This document shows, one piece after another, positions 10,552 through 23,146 of a DNA stretch of 64,000 nucleotides (within the stretch, counting starts at the first letter, position 1; the number at the start of each line of letters is the position of its first letter). The notes beneath the pieces were generated by a model. The model was not told the DNA's origin. It was given only the letters and a program-made list of their open reading frames with translations, and did no database searches. The translations under genes were made by a program, and so were the position numbers. Source of the DNA: Apiosordaria backusii (lineage: Eukaryota; Ascomycota; Sordariomycetes; Sordariales; Lasiosphaeriaceae); the NCBI GenBank assembly GCA_030549205.1, contig JAUKTV010000009.1, forward strand, positions 434,001-498,000, in the 5' to 3' direction.

Positions 10552-13500
10552 TCACCCTTCCATAATCACATCCTCCTCCTCATCCACAATCCCCTCATCC
10601 TCATCAGGCTCAGCATAACTCTCCACCCCCGTCCCCCTCCTCCTCTTATTCCCCTCCCCTTCTTGCTCATTAGCAACAGGAACCGGGTGCTCACTCTCAT
10701 ACTTCAGCCTCAACTCCGTAGCCTTCTCATCCCACTCCGCAGCCAGTTTCTTCCACTCCGTCATCTTCTCCGCATATGCCCTCTTCTGCTCCTCCACCAT
10801 CTCCACAAACGGCCTCTTCTCCTCCTCCGTCGTTTCCTTCCACATCTTTGCGCTCATCACCCTCACCTCATTGGCCGAGGGCTTTCCCTTCCCGGGCCTC
10901 CTCCCTTCTTCCAACTTCTTCCGCGCGTTATCGTAGTTAGACTTGCTGAAGAAGATGTAGGCATTGCTCGCCGGCTTGGTCGGTATTAGGGGGCGGCGGT
11001 CGATCAGCGAGACGATGTGGTCCCACATGTCAATCTCATACTGCTGCAGGCGGGCTTCGAAAGAGTCCTTGTTATTAACGCCCGAGGCCTTCCGCTTGAG
11101 GGAGGAGTGGTTCTTGGGAATGATGAGCGGGGTAGGGATCTCAATGGGCCCCAGCATGGCGTCGAGGACTTCTGACGCTGCGCGGAGTCCAGAAAGGTAG
11201 GCGCCGTGCACAGTGGCGGGGTGCGTCCCGCTGGTGTGTTCGCCTGCAAAGTACAGATTGCCAATGGGCCGGGCCATGGTGTCATAATCGTCGGCCTCCA
11301 TGGTTGGTCCGGCCGACGAGTAGCTGCCGCGGGCAAACTTGTCAGATGCCCAGCGGGTAACAACGGCTTCAACAGGTTGCTTAGGTACCCTGGAGCCATA
11401 GACGCTGCGAAGGACCTCTGTCGCTTCGGCTACCAGGTCGTCATTGCAGCTCTGCTCCGTATCATACCCAGCGTCACCGGCCATGAGCGCCAACAAAACG
11501 GGTAGTCCACTTGGTTTGGAGATATTGAACCATTGGAAGAAGCGTCCTCGTTGGGAAGAATAGTCCTTTTGCTCCAAACTATGCCGGCTAGATGGGATCC
11601 GTAACACACCAAAGATATCGCGGTTTTCGTCCCAGAACGGCTCCTTGTACACAAGAATGACCTTGTTCAAGACGCCAAAGCCAAGGCGATTGATAGCATC
11701 AGCCTTCCAGGATGGCAGCGGTGGATCGAATTGCACGTTCCCATGCTTGAGCACACCGAGTGGTATCGTGTTGACAACGTAATCCGCCTCCACCTTGTAG
11801 CCATCTTCACATTCAACTGTTGCTTTGCCTGTGTTTTCGGGGCTGTATGTAATCTTTTGGACAGGGGACTTTTGCTTGAGGTTCAGGGGCGTGGGCAAAA
11901 GTGCGAGACCCCGGGGCACACTCTGATACCCTCCAACAACCATGGTATGGGCCCCCTCCCATTCGTTTCCTGCATCGATATCCCACCCTTTAAGGCTGAG
12001 CTGATTGTAGTTGGTTGCATTGCTGTACTCAAGATTGGCAACGTGCCAGTTCATGAGCCTGAAGTCTTGCGCAGTAAAGTCCACAAGATCCCTATACTGC
12101 GGAATAATTTTGTCGATGACACTGCCAAGCGTAGCGTTGGGTTCTTTTGTAAGGGGCTCGATTTCAAGATCAGCATCATCGCTGACTCCATGCTTGAGCG
12201 TCCAGCCGATATCCTTCACCCTGTGAGCTGCTTTCTGGGCTCCTGGGGTTCCTGGTTCGGTGTGAACTTTGCCAGTGGCACGGTCAGATGACACTGGGAC
12301 GAGGTGAACCTGCGGTGCCATGTTTTGCTCCGATACAGGAGCTGCATATGGTTGGGCAGCAGCAGCCTCTTCGGCTTGCCGAATGGTCTTGTGGGTTTCT
12401 GCTGAACTATCCCTCCCCTCGTCTATCAAGTCGCGGTTGCCCTCGATCAATTTCGATGTCGGTTGCTGGAACTTGTACTCACTGACACGCTCAAGGCAGT
12501 CATTGTAGAGCTTCTCCACCAACTGGTCCCGTTCGAGATCGACAGGTTTTCCATTGGAGTCGTAAAGGGTCATGTCAGGGTTCAATTTGTGATAGTCAAG
12601 ACCTAGTTGGCCTCTGAGAAGGATGTTGATGGGATTGCCCCTATCAAATCCGGTAATAATCATCCCTCCCATTTCCGCGGTATATCTCTTGCCTTCAAAA
12701 TGGGGAGAAATCTCTTTTGGTTTTGTGGTGAAGGAACGGGAATACACTCTCCCACCAACACGACTTCTTCCTTCAAGAACGACAACCCGCGGAGGCTCCT
12801 CACCCATCTCCCGGAACCTCCTAGAGTACTGTTTGAACAACCCTTCCAGCTGCCTGGCGCAGCCAAGTCCAGACATTCCTGCGCCAATGACAACAACTGT
12901 CTTCTGTTTTCTCTCTGTAGGTGAGTTTTCAGCCACTGGCTTCCGCGACGACCGTATCTCAACACAGCCAAAATTGATGTATCCGCGGCGTACTAGCCAG
13001 TCAAAGCTTAGGCTGGCAACGTCAAACCACCTAGAATCTTTGGCACAGCCAATAGCCTCGTCGCGCGTAACAGCAATCTGTGGGTTTCGGACCCATAGTC
13101 TCAGGATGCCGTTACGAATATTCAGATATGTCGTTACTTGTGTATGGCTGATGTGGTCGCGGAGCATTGAGTACTCCTCAGGATGAAGGGCATAGGGGTT
13201 GAGTCTGGACGCTTCCGCACCGGCAATGCACTGTGTCGCATATTCGTAGAGCGTAAGATCAGGTGGAATGGAAACCTTAGGCCGTACGTCATATCTTCGC
13301 CTCGGCTTGTCTGTTACTTGGCTGGCGGGCTGAGCAACGGCAGGCGCCATGGCCTCTTTAAAGCTTTCGTTATCAACCGGAGTGGTGGCTTTACTAGACA
13401 CCGAGGATAGGACAGGTGATAAGTCGGAGTGGTCCGATACGGCAGATAGCGAGGAAGACGACGACTCCGCCTTTGGGGCAACATCATCGTCCACGAACGG

Positions 13501-14204
13501 CGATATTACTACCTCAGATGCTGGTGCCGGTGGTGATGACGGGAGAGTGGGCGGCGGAAGATCATGTGGAAGAGGAGTTGGCAGGTCAAGTGGAAGAGCT
13601 GACGAAGCGTCAGGAGGTATAGATGGCGAAGGCTCAAAAGGTATAGATGGCGAGGGCTCAAGAGGTAGGGATGGCGAAGGCTCAAGAGAAAGAGATGGAG
13701 ACGCTTGAATAGAGGGAGACGGCGAAGGATGAGAGAGGGGGGACGACGATGGCGACTCGACAGGTTCTCTATTCCATCGTCAGCACGTGACAACAATCTG
13801 AATAACAGGAAGAATGGGCCCGAGAGGCATGAAGTAAGAAGAGAAAGGTCTGCTTGAGGCACTTACACCTGCATGTCCTCAACTACTACATCAGGTGGGT
13901 TTGATATCTCCGGCGGCGCCGGTGTAGATGATTCGGGTGAATCGACATTCATGATGTCGCCCGTCCAGACCACAATCTCGGCAGCGATGTCCTCAGACGC
14001 GCTCAAAGACTCTTTTACTTTCACCTTCCGATCAGACGGAGTACCCAAAGACGTGCCGGGAATAGGTGATGATGGCTTGGCAAAATTTGAGCTGGCCGAT
14101 ATGCGGTTTGAACGTCGTGAGTCGAGGTTCGGACTAAGACCTCTTACTGATCGTTTCCCAGCACCACAAGAATCTCTAGATCGAGGGCGTGACGGGGGAC
14201 CCAT
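10552..14204 (-). CDS. LSD1/KDM1-type histone lysine demethylase with C-terminal HMG box
   Basis: Two exons (14204-13867, 13768-10552) joined across a 98-bp intron (GTAAGT donor, CTGAC branch, TAG acceptor) give 1184 residues. The FAD-dependent amine oxidase would remove mono- and dimethyl groups from histone H3 lysines. Domains: disordered Ser/Pro-rich N-terminus to about 270 with a short tandem repeat; SWIRM at about 280-385; FAD-binding V-V-V-I-G-A-G-M-S-G-L-G from about 403; amine oxidase lobes to about 1000; HMG box at about 1040-1105 starting with N-A-Y-I-F-F. The flavin-contacting Lys in G-F-G-V-L-N-K-V is present, as is the C-terminal G-E-H-T-S motif. It lacks the tower insertion, as expected for fungal forms. 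The ATG at 14204 is the first in the exon frame after a stop; an additional 5' exon is possible. It resembles S. pombe Lsd1/Lsd2 and Aspergillus HdmA. Confidence 0.9.
13622..13693. repeat. 24-bp coding minisatellite in the LSD1 N-terminus
   Basis: Three consecutive 24-bp units (13622-13645, 13646-13669, 13670-13693), each starting gatggcga/gggctca, differ at a few positions. Read on the minus strand in frame they encode an octapeptide repeat of the form E-P-S-P-S-x-P-x. Because 24 is a multiple of 3, copy-number changes keep the frame. Confidence 0.8.
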
Positions 14205-15151
14205 TCTAGCGAATCGATCGTCTAGTCGGTCTGCGGGATGTGATGTTGATCGTTGTGGATAGATGGATATATCGAATCGGGTGGTGGCCAGGTCGTTGGT
14301 ATTGACTGACACTCCGCTTCCACCTCATGCCATGCAAAACAGGGGATGGTGCCACAAGCCCCGAAATTTCAGCTTGATTGGCATCCGAGGTTTGATGGGA
14401 GCTATAAGACGAAAAGAAACCGTATATCTGCTTGATAATATCAGCAAATTGTCTCTGGGGGTGAATCGATGAAATCTGCTCTAGTCCATCATTGATATCT
14501 GCAAATGGAATCCAAGACCCCCAAGGCAAAAAAGTCCGGGGAGCTGGGGCGTAGTATTACCTCGAGAGAACATATCGGCGACCGCGCACCGTATGAACCG
14601 TGAAAAATGGTTTGACAGGCGAGACCGAGACTAGTGAATTACAGGCGGGTGGTTTGAGATTAAGAGAATGGCATTGAGGCCGTGAATCACCGTCTATTTC
14701 GCAAAGGTTTTTTGATGGTGTCTGAAAGAGGGAGACAGCAGTGCAGATTCATCTCCACAGCGCAGCTGAGCCGAACCGTGCAGTCACTGTAATCCTGTGA
14801 ATTCCAGGCCTGGCACCATCACGTGAGGCGCCTCTCCGCACCCATAACCCCCAAACCACCACACTCCCCCCCGCCCCGTATTTCCAAGCCATCAGCGCAT
14901 TCTTGTTCCCATGGTTTCGGCAGCTGTTCCAAACCATTACAACGGCATCTAGAGTCAATATTTATGTCTGTTTGTCTTTGTTTGCAGTCCATTCACTTGC
15001 TTACGTCAAAGCAAACAGTCTGTGTTGTCCAGCTTCCAATTTCAGGATCTAGAGAGAATTGGGGCTTCTTTGCCAAAGAGCAGAGCCTTGACAACACATG
15101 GCGGACGGTACAGTCCATATATTTAGATAACTTCAATAAGGGTATATCATT
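14205..15151. other. Intergenic, LSD1 promoter side
   Basis: It holds the upstream region of LSD1 and the 3' region of VPS33. A minus-strand open frame at 14206-14529 could in principle supply an upstream LSD1 exon, but I see no conserved peptide in it. Nothing else is recognised. Confidence 0.4.
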
Positions 15152-17501
15152 TCATCTAGCAGCAACAGTTGGAGAAGCCGCTGCCGCAGCCGAGGCTTGT
15201 GAGTTTCTCTTCTCAAAAGACTCCTTCTCAATCGCCGCATCCATCATCCTGTTCCCGCTAATAATCGAAGTTGTGCAGATAACGATCTTTCTCCGTGCTG
15301 TTTCGTGTCAACAGTTAGCCATGACTTCGGGACCTTGGGGTACATGATTACGGTCGGGACTCGGCCTACCTTCTTCCTGCTTTGCGATAAACCGCAGCGC
15401 GGCAATCTCAGTGAAGCTGATGCCGCCCACAAATACCACAAAGACCGTCTTTTGCTCGCCACCTCCAGAGAGCAGGGCTCTTGCCTTGACAGCCTTATCT
15501 TCGCCCTTTTGGACTTCATCAAACGTCTGACCTCGAGCATGCTTGACAGCATCATCGAAACCTCGCCACCCTTGTGCTCCACTTCCAGCCGATCCAGCCG
15601 CGCTCGTCACCCCGTTCCCTCTTGTGAGCGAGAGGAGATATTGCTTCTGAAGAATGCATTGTACAAGTCGAACCGATAATGGGGCATAACCGCTATAAAC
15701 GTAGGCGATGTCGTTGGGGTCTTTCTCGTTGACTTCGTCCACAATGAGCCGGAGCTGCTTGCGGAGATATGTGTAGTTGGTTTTATTTCCAGTCGCACCT
15801 GCAGAGCCTGTCATGGGTATCATAGATGCCAAAGGAGATGACCTGGATAGAAACATCTGGAGCCGCTCCAGATTGTGGAGAGTCAGTAGGTGCTGGTATC
15901 CATACCCCTGGAGTATAAGCCGCCGAAAGAGGTCCAGTTCTTTGCTCTTGATACCGCCCGAGATGCACGAGTAAACGCACATTAGTCTCAACACCTGGGG
16001 TAATGGTGTATCTCGTGCGATGAGCTCTTCAATGGCGTCGAACTGCGAGGATGGGTCAGCTCCTGCTGCTAGATTTTGTTGCACCTCGAGCAGCTTGGTG
16101 AAGAGCTCGGTCTGCGTGTATTTCATAATTTCTTCTGTAAGGCCCGTATGTATTTTCAGGCTCTGCTGTTCCGCCTGATATCCAGGTAGCTTCTGCACGA
16201 ATTCCCTGAGCTCCGCTGTCGTCTTTGAAGTGTGTCTGCTGTCAAAGTCACCTTGGAGTCGGACGGCGATCTTGTGCAACTGAGTGCCCACGACGGCAAA
16301 ATTGGTGTCGCGAAGTTGCGCAAATAACTTGTCGGAGCCATCTAGTTGAACCTTTCGCTTTCTGGTCTGCCCCTCTGTCGTCGCCGCCGCCGTGGCAGAT
16401 CCGCCTTGAGGTCCGGGTTGTGGTGCTGCGCCGACTATTGTCGAGTCAACGTCGGTTTGGTTGTTTTGAATACCGAACAGTTCGTCAATCAACCCTTCGT
16501 AAGTGAGTTGGGTGAGTAGGGGTGTGACGAAATCGACTTCTCGATCTATGATGATAATACTTTCAGTGGTCGTACTGGGACTGAGCCCAACTTTGTCCGC
16601 CTCGACCGCATCTTCGCCAGCAAGCAGTTCCTGTCTCATGCGCAAGAGAAGATCAGAAACCCGTTTAGCATTGTCGCCTTTACCGACAATACGGGGAAAC
16701 AAGCCATGTTTTTGTTGAATGCCCATCAAGGCACGGGCGAGCAGAAAGACAGGTGTAGGGTCTTTGGCCAGATAAAGATCACGAAAAGAATCGTCAAGCT
16801 CTAGAGACAAGACGTCTTTATCTAGCGGAAAGAAGTAGAGCGGGAGCTCGGCAACATTAGTGTCGCCCAAAACTCCAGCCTCTTCCAATATCTTGTCGGA
16901 AAGTAAAGTCCGTCGAGGCACCCAAAATACATGGAATTCGAGGGGAGTCTGGGTCTCCCGCTGAAGGCGAGTGATCTGGTCTGCTGTTTTGTCAGCGCCC
17001 CAGCAGATCACATGAATGAACCCCAGTAATGATTACCGGAACCCAAGACCGGTCATGGTGAGGTGTTGTCGCAAGAAGAGGGGCCGACGGCGGCGCGGAT
17101 GTCTTACCAGCTATCGCATGAGCGTTACGGGCAGACTCGCCACGAGCAATGAAGACGACATTGCGGTTGCTGGTATCGGTATTCTTATTCTCGAGGAAGA
17201 AGATCTTGTCGACATCGTATTCACGCAGGGTCGAGGCCTTGACTATCACTCCGAGTGGGCCGGCGAGCTTCTCCTCGATGACGAGGTTCTTCTTCCCACG
17301 AACCTAGGGTAACGCTGCCTGTCAGTTCAGCAACCAACTTAGCACCACATGCACACACGCTGTAACATGGCAAGGGAACCACATGGACCGAGGATAAGGG
17401 GTAGGGCGAGCGCATAAACTTACTCCTTCAAGAAGATGAAGCAGATCCCTTCGCGCCTTGTCTCTGATCTGTTCCGTGTCGAACCCCGGTTGAGGAGCCA
17501 T
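15152..17501 (-). CDS. VPS33: Vps33, Sec1/Munc18-family vacuolar sorting protein
   Basis: Four exons (17501-17424, 17303-17108, 16983-15370, 15297-15152) give 677 residues, close to the usual length. Introns of 120, 124 and 72 bp keep phases 0, 1 and 1; the joins restore conserved text such as A-I-A-A-D-Q-I-T-R-L-Q and K-I-V-I-C-T-T-S-I-I-S-G-N. Vps33 is the SM protein of the HOPS and CORVET tethering complexes; it binds SNAREs for fusion at the vacuole and endosome. Family features seen: H-V-F-W-V-P-R-R-T-L, L-P-L-Y-F-F-P-L, I-I-I-I-D-R-E-V-D-F-V-T-P-L-L-T-Q-L-T-Y-E-G-L-I-D-E, and F-V-G-G-I-S-F-T-E-I-A-A-L-R near the C-terminus. The C-terminal tail is Ala/Ser-rich. The start at 17501 fits the short first exon. 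Confidence 0.92.
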
Positions 17502-18137
17502 GATGGTGAGCTGTCATGGCGGTGTTGAAGTTGGTCTGTGAAGGCTTGCGAAGCTCAGTTGACAACAAAGTGACAGCGAAGGGAAGCCTGGATGGTTGCT
17601 TGGCGATGGTCCGAGCTCCAGAGCTCCACGTCCTATCGTCACTTGCTGATCGGTGGTCGGCGGATAGCTTCACCGATACCCATACGATCAATATAAATTC
17701 AGATTTGCACATTCATCTTCAGTTCTCTCCCTGAGATCATCGATTTCTGCATTGGTTTTGTATTTTGAAATAGCTTTTCGAAAGGTAATTCTCGCCTTAT
17801 ATCTACATTATTTGTGTGAGAGTTGGTCTCGCAACATCATGGCTACAACTCCAAAGCCGCCTCGATATCTGTTGATCAAACAAGCAAAGCCAAGTATTGA
17901 TCTATATGTATGAGCTCTTTTGAGCCTGTTAAATGGTTTGTGAATCCCCTGAAAGTTGCTCCCAACATCAATGCTCACAGAATGCCAAACTCCATCTCAT
18001 ATGCCCGCTGTGACCGAGCAAGAGCGGTTCAGTATGCAATCAAAATTTCAATGCCTAGTATCCCAGCCATGCTCAAGTAACGCCATATCCCAATCATCGA
18101 AGTCAAACAAAAGACGCCCAGAGTCGGCCATTCCATC
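17502..18137. other. Intergenic between VPS33 and the UBE2W-like gene
   Basis: Promoter and 5' leader of VPS33 and 3' region of the E2 gene. I see no extra gene. Confidence 0.5.
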
Positions 18138-18755
18138 TTACACATTGTTATCGTCGTAGTAGAAGTCGATGTCCTTCGGGCGCAGTCGATTGGCACGAAC
18201 AAACTCCTCGTCACCCGCCGGCCGCTCATTTTTGCTGTTCCCCGTCAACATACTTTGAAGGCTCATGCAAACACTTTCTACGTTCTGCACCGGGCTCCAT
18301 CCTTGCTGCCCCAAAAGATCGAGACAAATAATTCCGTTGGAGTAAATGTGGGGATGGATCGGGATTGGTCGATCGGCGAGCTTCACAAACGTCACCTCGG
18401 GAGGCTCTGGCAGAGGTTGTGTCAGCCATTAGGATCCCCCAAGCTGGTCAACCAGTGAAAGAAATCAACTATGCTCACCGATGGGATACTGCGCGCTAAA
18501 TCGGAACTTGAGTCTGTAAATCTGGTTCAAGTACAGAGGATTATTGTCGAGGACCCGAATGTCCAGAAACCACTCTTCGAAGTTATCGGCTGACACAAGT
18601 TCGATGCCTGGGGGAAGAGAGTTGCTGTTGATCTGTGTGTGCGCACAAGGTTATGACATGTCAGTGGGGTTGCCAAAAGACTAGAAGTCGCAAGAGCAGA
18701 GATTGCTAACCTTGGACAACTCTTTACCGAGGCGCTTGGTCGCAAAACCTGCCAT
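18138..18755 (-). CDS. UBE2W-like ubiquitin-conjugating enzyme E2
   Basis: Three exons (18755-18711, 18632-18479, 18406-18138) give 155 residues, near the 151 of human UBE2W. Introns are 78 and 72 bp; joins restore K-E-L-S-K-I-N-S-N and Q-Y-P-I-E-P-P-E-V-T-F. The catalytic region reads H-P-H-I-Y-S-N-G-I-I-C-L-D-L-L, where UBE2W-type enzymes have H-P-H in place of the usual H-P-N. The Cys is the thioester residue. W-S-P-x-x-x-V-E-S-V-C-M-S-L-Q-S-M-L follows. UBE2W enzymes attach single ubiquitins to protein N-termini, often disordered ones; applying this activity here is inference from the sequence match. The C-terminus (F-Y-Y-D-D) resembles the family's short acidic end. Confidence 0.88.
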
Positions 18756-20775
18756 CTTGACGCGACTTTGCTGATGTGGTTGCGATAGTCGCCGGGAAAG
18801 TCGTGGCTGAAGGGGGACACCGAGAAGGGGGGACGCCAAAGCAAAGGACCAGCAATTGCTCAATGTTGGTGGCGGGGTACTTTTTCTCGAGCTTAACGCG
18901 GGGGTGGGGCGAGGAACCAGCGCAAGATCTCGGAGGTTTTTGATGAGGAAGTATCACCACCAGCGGGTTGATGCAGTGGAAGTAGGTCACGGGAATAGGC
19001 GAGTTGGGCACTTGAAGCCTGAGCCGGTGTTCTCAAAGACTTGATGGCAGCACCGGAAGTCAAGACAAAAAGGTGCACGGGATGGCAGGCCTAGTGTCGA
19101 CGTTGGTAGGCAGGCAGGCCGGCTGGCCAAGGTTTCGAAACGGCGGCATATACATACAAATTATACATCACTCTCCACCCACGGCTTGAGATTCCCAGAA
19201 GTCGGGAACCAAGACACCGGAACCAGGAAAAGAATGCACAGCATCGGGATAACAGGTCATTTGCTGGGTTCTCAGCTGAACTACCCCCCTTGCTTCCAGG
19301 TAAGGGACAGGGACGTCTTCAAGTACAGCAGAAGCACATGCTTACCTCATTTGCATGTTCGTCAACTCACTGGGGGATAACAAAGTGTTGGTAGAGTAAA
19401 TGCACCTCCTTGTTATTGTCTCTGATGTCTGGCGCACACTTTCTCCAGGTTGGTCTGTTGACTGTTGGTCAAAAGAAGTACAGGCACCTCACCTCGTGTT
19501 TTTGAAGGCTGGAGAAGAGGCACCAGCTGCCTGTCAGTCAACCACAAGGCCGTCAGGGAATGTGACCCCTTTCCCGTCAAAAGAAGCAAGAGCCTCTTCA
19601 GGTCCCATTCCATGTGTTCATGAACCTTGATCAGTTCCCGACGGCAACTGGAAACCTCCAAGAGAGGCACAATGCTGCATCCATGCAAGGCTGAGCCACA
19701 GGGAACCCTGAGAAGCCAAATGGAAGACCCCATCTGCAGGAGGCGGTGCAACTCGGAAAACTACCTGACGGGACGTAGGCGCGAAATCAAGAAGATCTAC
19801 GAAACGAAAATGCAAACACTCAGATTAAGTTCCAGGCTATGGATGGACTAACGATTTCTTAGATTCAACCCAAACAAATAGACGACACGAAATCAGAAAC
19901 CGTTGGCCGATTTTCCTATCCAAGCAGTTGTTGATCGGCCATTTCCAACATCTGGGGCTTCAATCAGATCCCCCGTCCCGTCAACCCCTCGGTTCCACTG
20001 ACTGACTCCCCTCACCCCGCCAGGCTGGGCAGAGTGGCCAGGGTCGCACAGCCTGCAGAGGGGGAGATCCCCTGACACCTATGGGAGCCAGTTAAGGACC
20101 AACACGGGAGACAGAATAAGGCATTTTCCGCATTTGGATTTGGGTCTTTGGTGACCTCCCACGAGCACGTTGGGCAGGACGGGCTCAAGAACCATCTCCG
20201 GACAAGGTATTAATATCAAACTGCATACCTATGTAGTCATAGCCATCCAAACCTCTTTATTCTGCCGTCCTGCTGCTCGTCCTAGACGCCAGCCCCGACC
20301 TGAAAACGCCATTTCCACTTCCTCAAAAGTAGGCGGGGCAGCTAATCATTGCTTGGCAACCCCTCGTCCACTAGGTACTCCCAGCCCAATTGCTGCCAAG
20401 CCCTCTCCTTGTGCATCTGCCTCTGCCTCTGCCTCTGCCTCCTCCTCGCGCCGATACCGACCTAAGCACCTCAGGTACCGACGCACACCGTACGCTCTGC
20501 CTCAAGCGCCTGAAGGCTTGTCAGCTCCCTCAGCCGCTCTCTACGGTCGCACGCGCCGCCCTTCTCTCCTCGCTCTCGTCACTTCACTTCTGCGACTAAA
20601 ACACAGCCAGGGGCTCAGGACGTGCCAACACGACATTGGCACTCGGACACCAACGTACATACAACAAGTGACATCTTCCAGAATTAAGGTTACTTGAATC
20701 GCGCTGCCCGCAGCCATTCAGAACCAAGAGCTTCCTCCTACTTTCCGGTTCTTGTTTTTGGCAAAGCTCGGCACC
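18756..20775. other. Two-kb divergent intergenic region
   Basis: It lies between the E2 gene (-) and the kinase gene (+) and probably holds both promoters and a long kinase 5' leader. The open frames on both strands (19186-19851, 20170-20697) show no domains. A short direct repeat of ctctgc/tctgcc units lies at 20418-20441. Confidence 0.45.
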
Positions 20776-22502
20776 ATGAGCTGTAAGTCATCACCTCCAT
20801 GTCACCTCCAGCCAAGTTTCGCCATGTGCTCTCGAGCTTCGGTCTGTCCCCATGTTCTACGTCATATGCCCGTTCATGTTCTGCCAAATGGCCATCTCTG
20901 TAGTTTGCTAGCTAGCCACGGCGCCGGCAGTGACAGCCCATGCTGATATGAATTATGAACCACAGTCTCGAACATGCTCAATCGCCTGCATGGGCAACCC
21001 GAGAGCTACGATAAGAAGTACGGAAGACCTGTCTCACCCACACCCCACCAACCGTTTACTTTTACCGCTTTCATAACGAGTTGTAGCATTGTATCACTGA
21101 TACGTTTCCTTCCAACAGGTCCAAATATCGCTTTGGGCGCACCTTAGGCGCAGGCACCTATGGCATCGTCAGAGAGGCCGAAGGCCCTGACGGCAGGGTC
21201 GCTATCAAAATCATCCTGAAGAAGAATGTTCGGGGCAACGAGCGCATGGTCCTCGACGAGCTGGACATGCTCCAACGTCTTAAGCACCCCCACATTGTCA
21301 AGTTCGTTGACTGGTTCGAGTCGAGAGTGTGTTCTTCCTAGATAACGGTAACCTTGCGCAGAGAACCGAAAACTGACCTTGCTCGCTCTTGCCATAGGAC
21401 AAGTACTATATCGTGACCGAACTTGCTACCGGTGGAGAGTTATTCGACAGGATTTGCCAACAGGGCAAGTTTACCGAGAAGGACGCCTCTCAGACCCTCA
21501 AGCAGGTCCTAGGCGCTGTCGACTACCTCCACAAGAACAATGTCGTTCACAGAGGTGAGCAGACCAACTGGAAGAAAAGGGTAAGAGTTAGAGTCAGCGG
21601 CTAACCACACCAACCTAGATCTCAAACCCGAGAACTTGCTCTACCTCACCAAGGAGGCCGACTCTGATCTCGTTCTCGCCGATTTCGGCATCGCAAAGAT
21701 GCTCGGCACGAAAGACGAAGTCCTCACCACTATGGCCGGTTCTTTCGGCTACGCCGCCCCCGAGGTGATGCTCAAGCAGGGCCACGGCAAGCCTGTGGAT
21801 ATGTGGTCCCTGGGCATCATTACATACACCCTCTTGTGCGGTTACTCGCCATTCCGGTCCGAGAACCTCCAGGACCTCATTGACGAGTGCAGCGCCTGCC
21901 ACGTCGTCTTCCACGACCGGTACTGGAAGGACGTCAGCGATGATGCCAAGGATTTCATCCTGAAGCTCCTGAAGGCCAAGCCTGAAGATCGGTGGTCTAG
22001 CGAGGTATTTTACCCTTCCCCCCTATTTACCCCTTTTTTTGTCCCCGGCTTACTTACGCTTTGTTTTTCACCTCTAAAGCAAGCTCTTGCCCACCCCTGG
22101 CTTAGCGGCGAGAACGCCACCGACCACAACTTGCTGCCCGAGATCCACGCCTACCTCACGCGCGCGCGCCTTCGCAGAGGCATCGAGATGGTCAAGCTGG
22201 CCAACCGCATCGAGGCACTCAAGATGCAGGAGGATGATCCCGAGAACTCGGACATGCCAAAGGATGCTACGTCAGCAGCGGACCAGACGCGTCATTTCCA
22301 GTCGGTCAAGAATGCTACTGAGGAGGCCAGCAGTAGTCATGACAACAAGGAGGGAGAAGGAACCGGTGAGAAGCGCACGCTGTCCAAGGCGATCAAGGGG
22401 GCTATTTTCCGGGAGGTTGTCATGGCCAAGGTCAGGGAGATGAAGGAGCAGGAGGAGACGTTGAAGGTTACGGGTGAGGCGACCGGGGAGGCGTCGAAGT
22501 AA
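20776..22502 (+). CDS. Calcium/calmodulin-dependent protein kinase (CaMKI-like)
   Basis: Six exons (20776-20782, 20966-21017, 21119-21326, 21398-21554, 21619-22004, 22080-22502) give 410 residues. The first coding exon is only seven bases (M-S plus one base). It was placed by the consensus GTAAGT donor, the CAG acceptor and the family N-terminus M-S-F. Kinase features: L-G-A-G-T-Y-G ATP loop, V-A-I-K-I-I-L-K-K with the catalytic Lys, H-R-D-L-K-P-E-N catalytic loop (split by intron 4), D-F-G-I-A-K, and A-P-E in the activation segment. A basic amphipathic stretch after the catalytic domain (R-A-R-L-R-R-G-I-E-M-V-K-L-A-N-R) is the expected autoinhibitory and calmodulin-binding segment. The 100-residue tail is charged and variable. 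It would phosphorylate Ser/Thr in response to calcium. Confidence 0.9.
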
Positions 22503-23087
22503 TGGATGGTAACGGAGGATAGGGATGATGATACCAGTGAGGATATACCGACTGAACACACGACAAGCGCGGCATGGCATGGACTTAGGTTTCCGTTTCA
22601 ACTTTTTCCGAGCAAGGGAGGTTACTTACTACCTACTACCTCCTATCTTTTGTCGCTATGTGGGCTGGTTTACTTATGGCGAGGCAAATTTGATGATTCT
22701 GTTGCTCCCACCCACGAGGTACAGTCCACCTACCGTAAGTTGACTGACATGTTGCTGTGTCACTGTGTTATTGTTACACCACGCCACCCACACGGCACAC
22801 ACTCACAACCACAATCCCATCACACCGAGAACATGGGGGGTTTGCCATGTTTCCCAATATTGGTTTCCTTTCCCGTTCGTTCCCGTCAAGTTTGATTAAC
22901 GCCTCCCCATCTCATAATAGTATACAGGAACAACGTAAAGAACTCCGTGAACTCCGAACGGTGGCACAAAGATTCCCATAACCCAAACCCGTACCCGTAC
23001 CCGTACCCACTTCCCTCGCCGTTCAGCCTCACTTGCGATGGATGGGTGGCCTGAGGAAAAGAAATTAGACGACTGAGCGGGCTTGTG

Positions 23088-23146
<59 letters not shown>

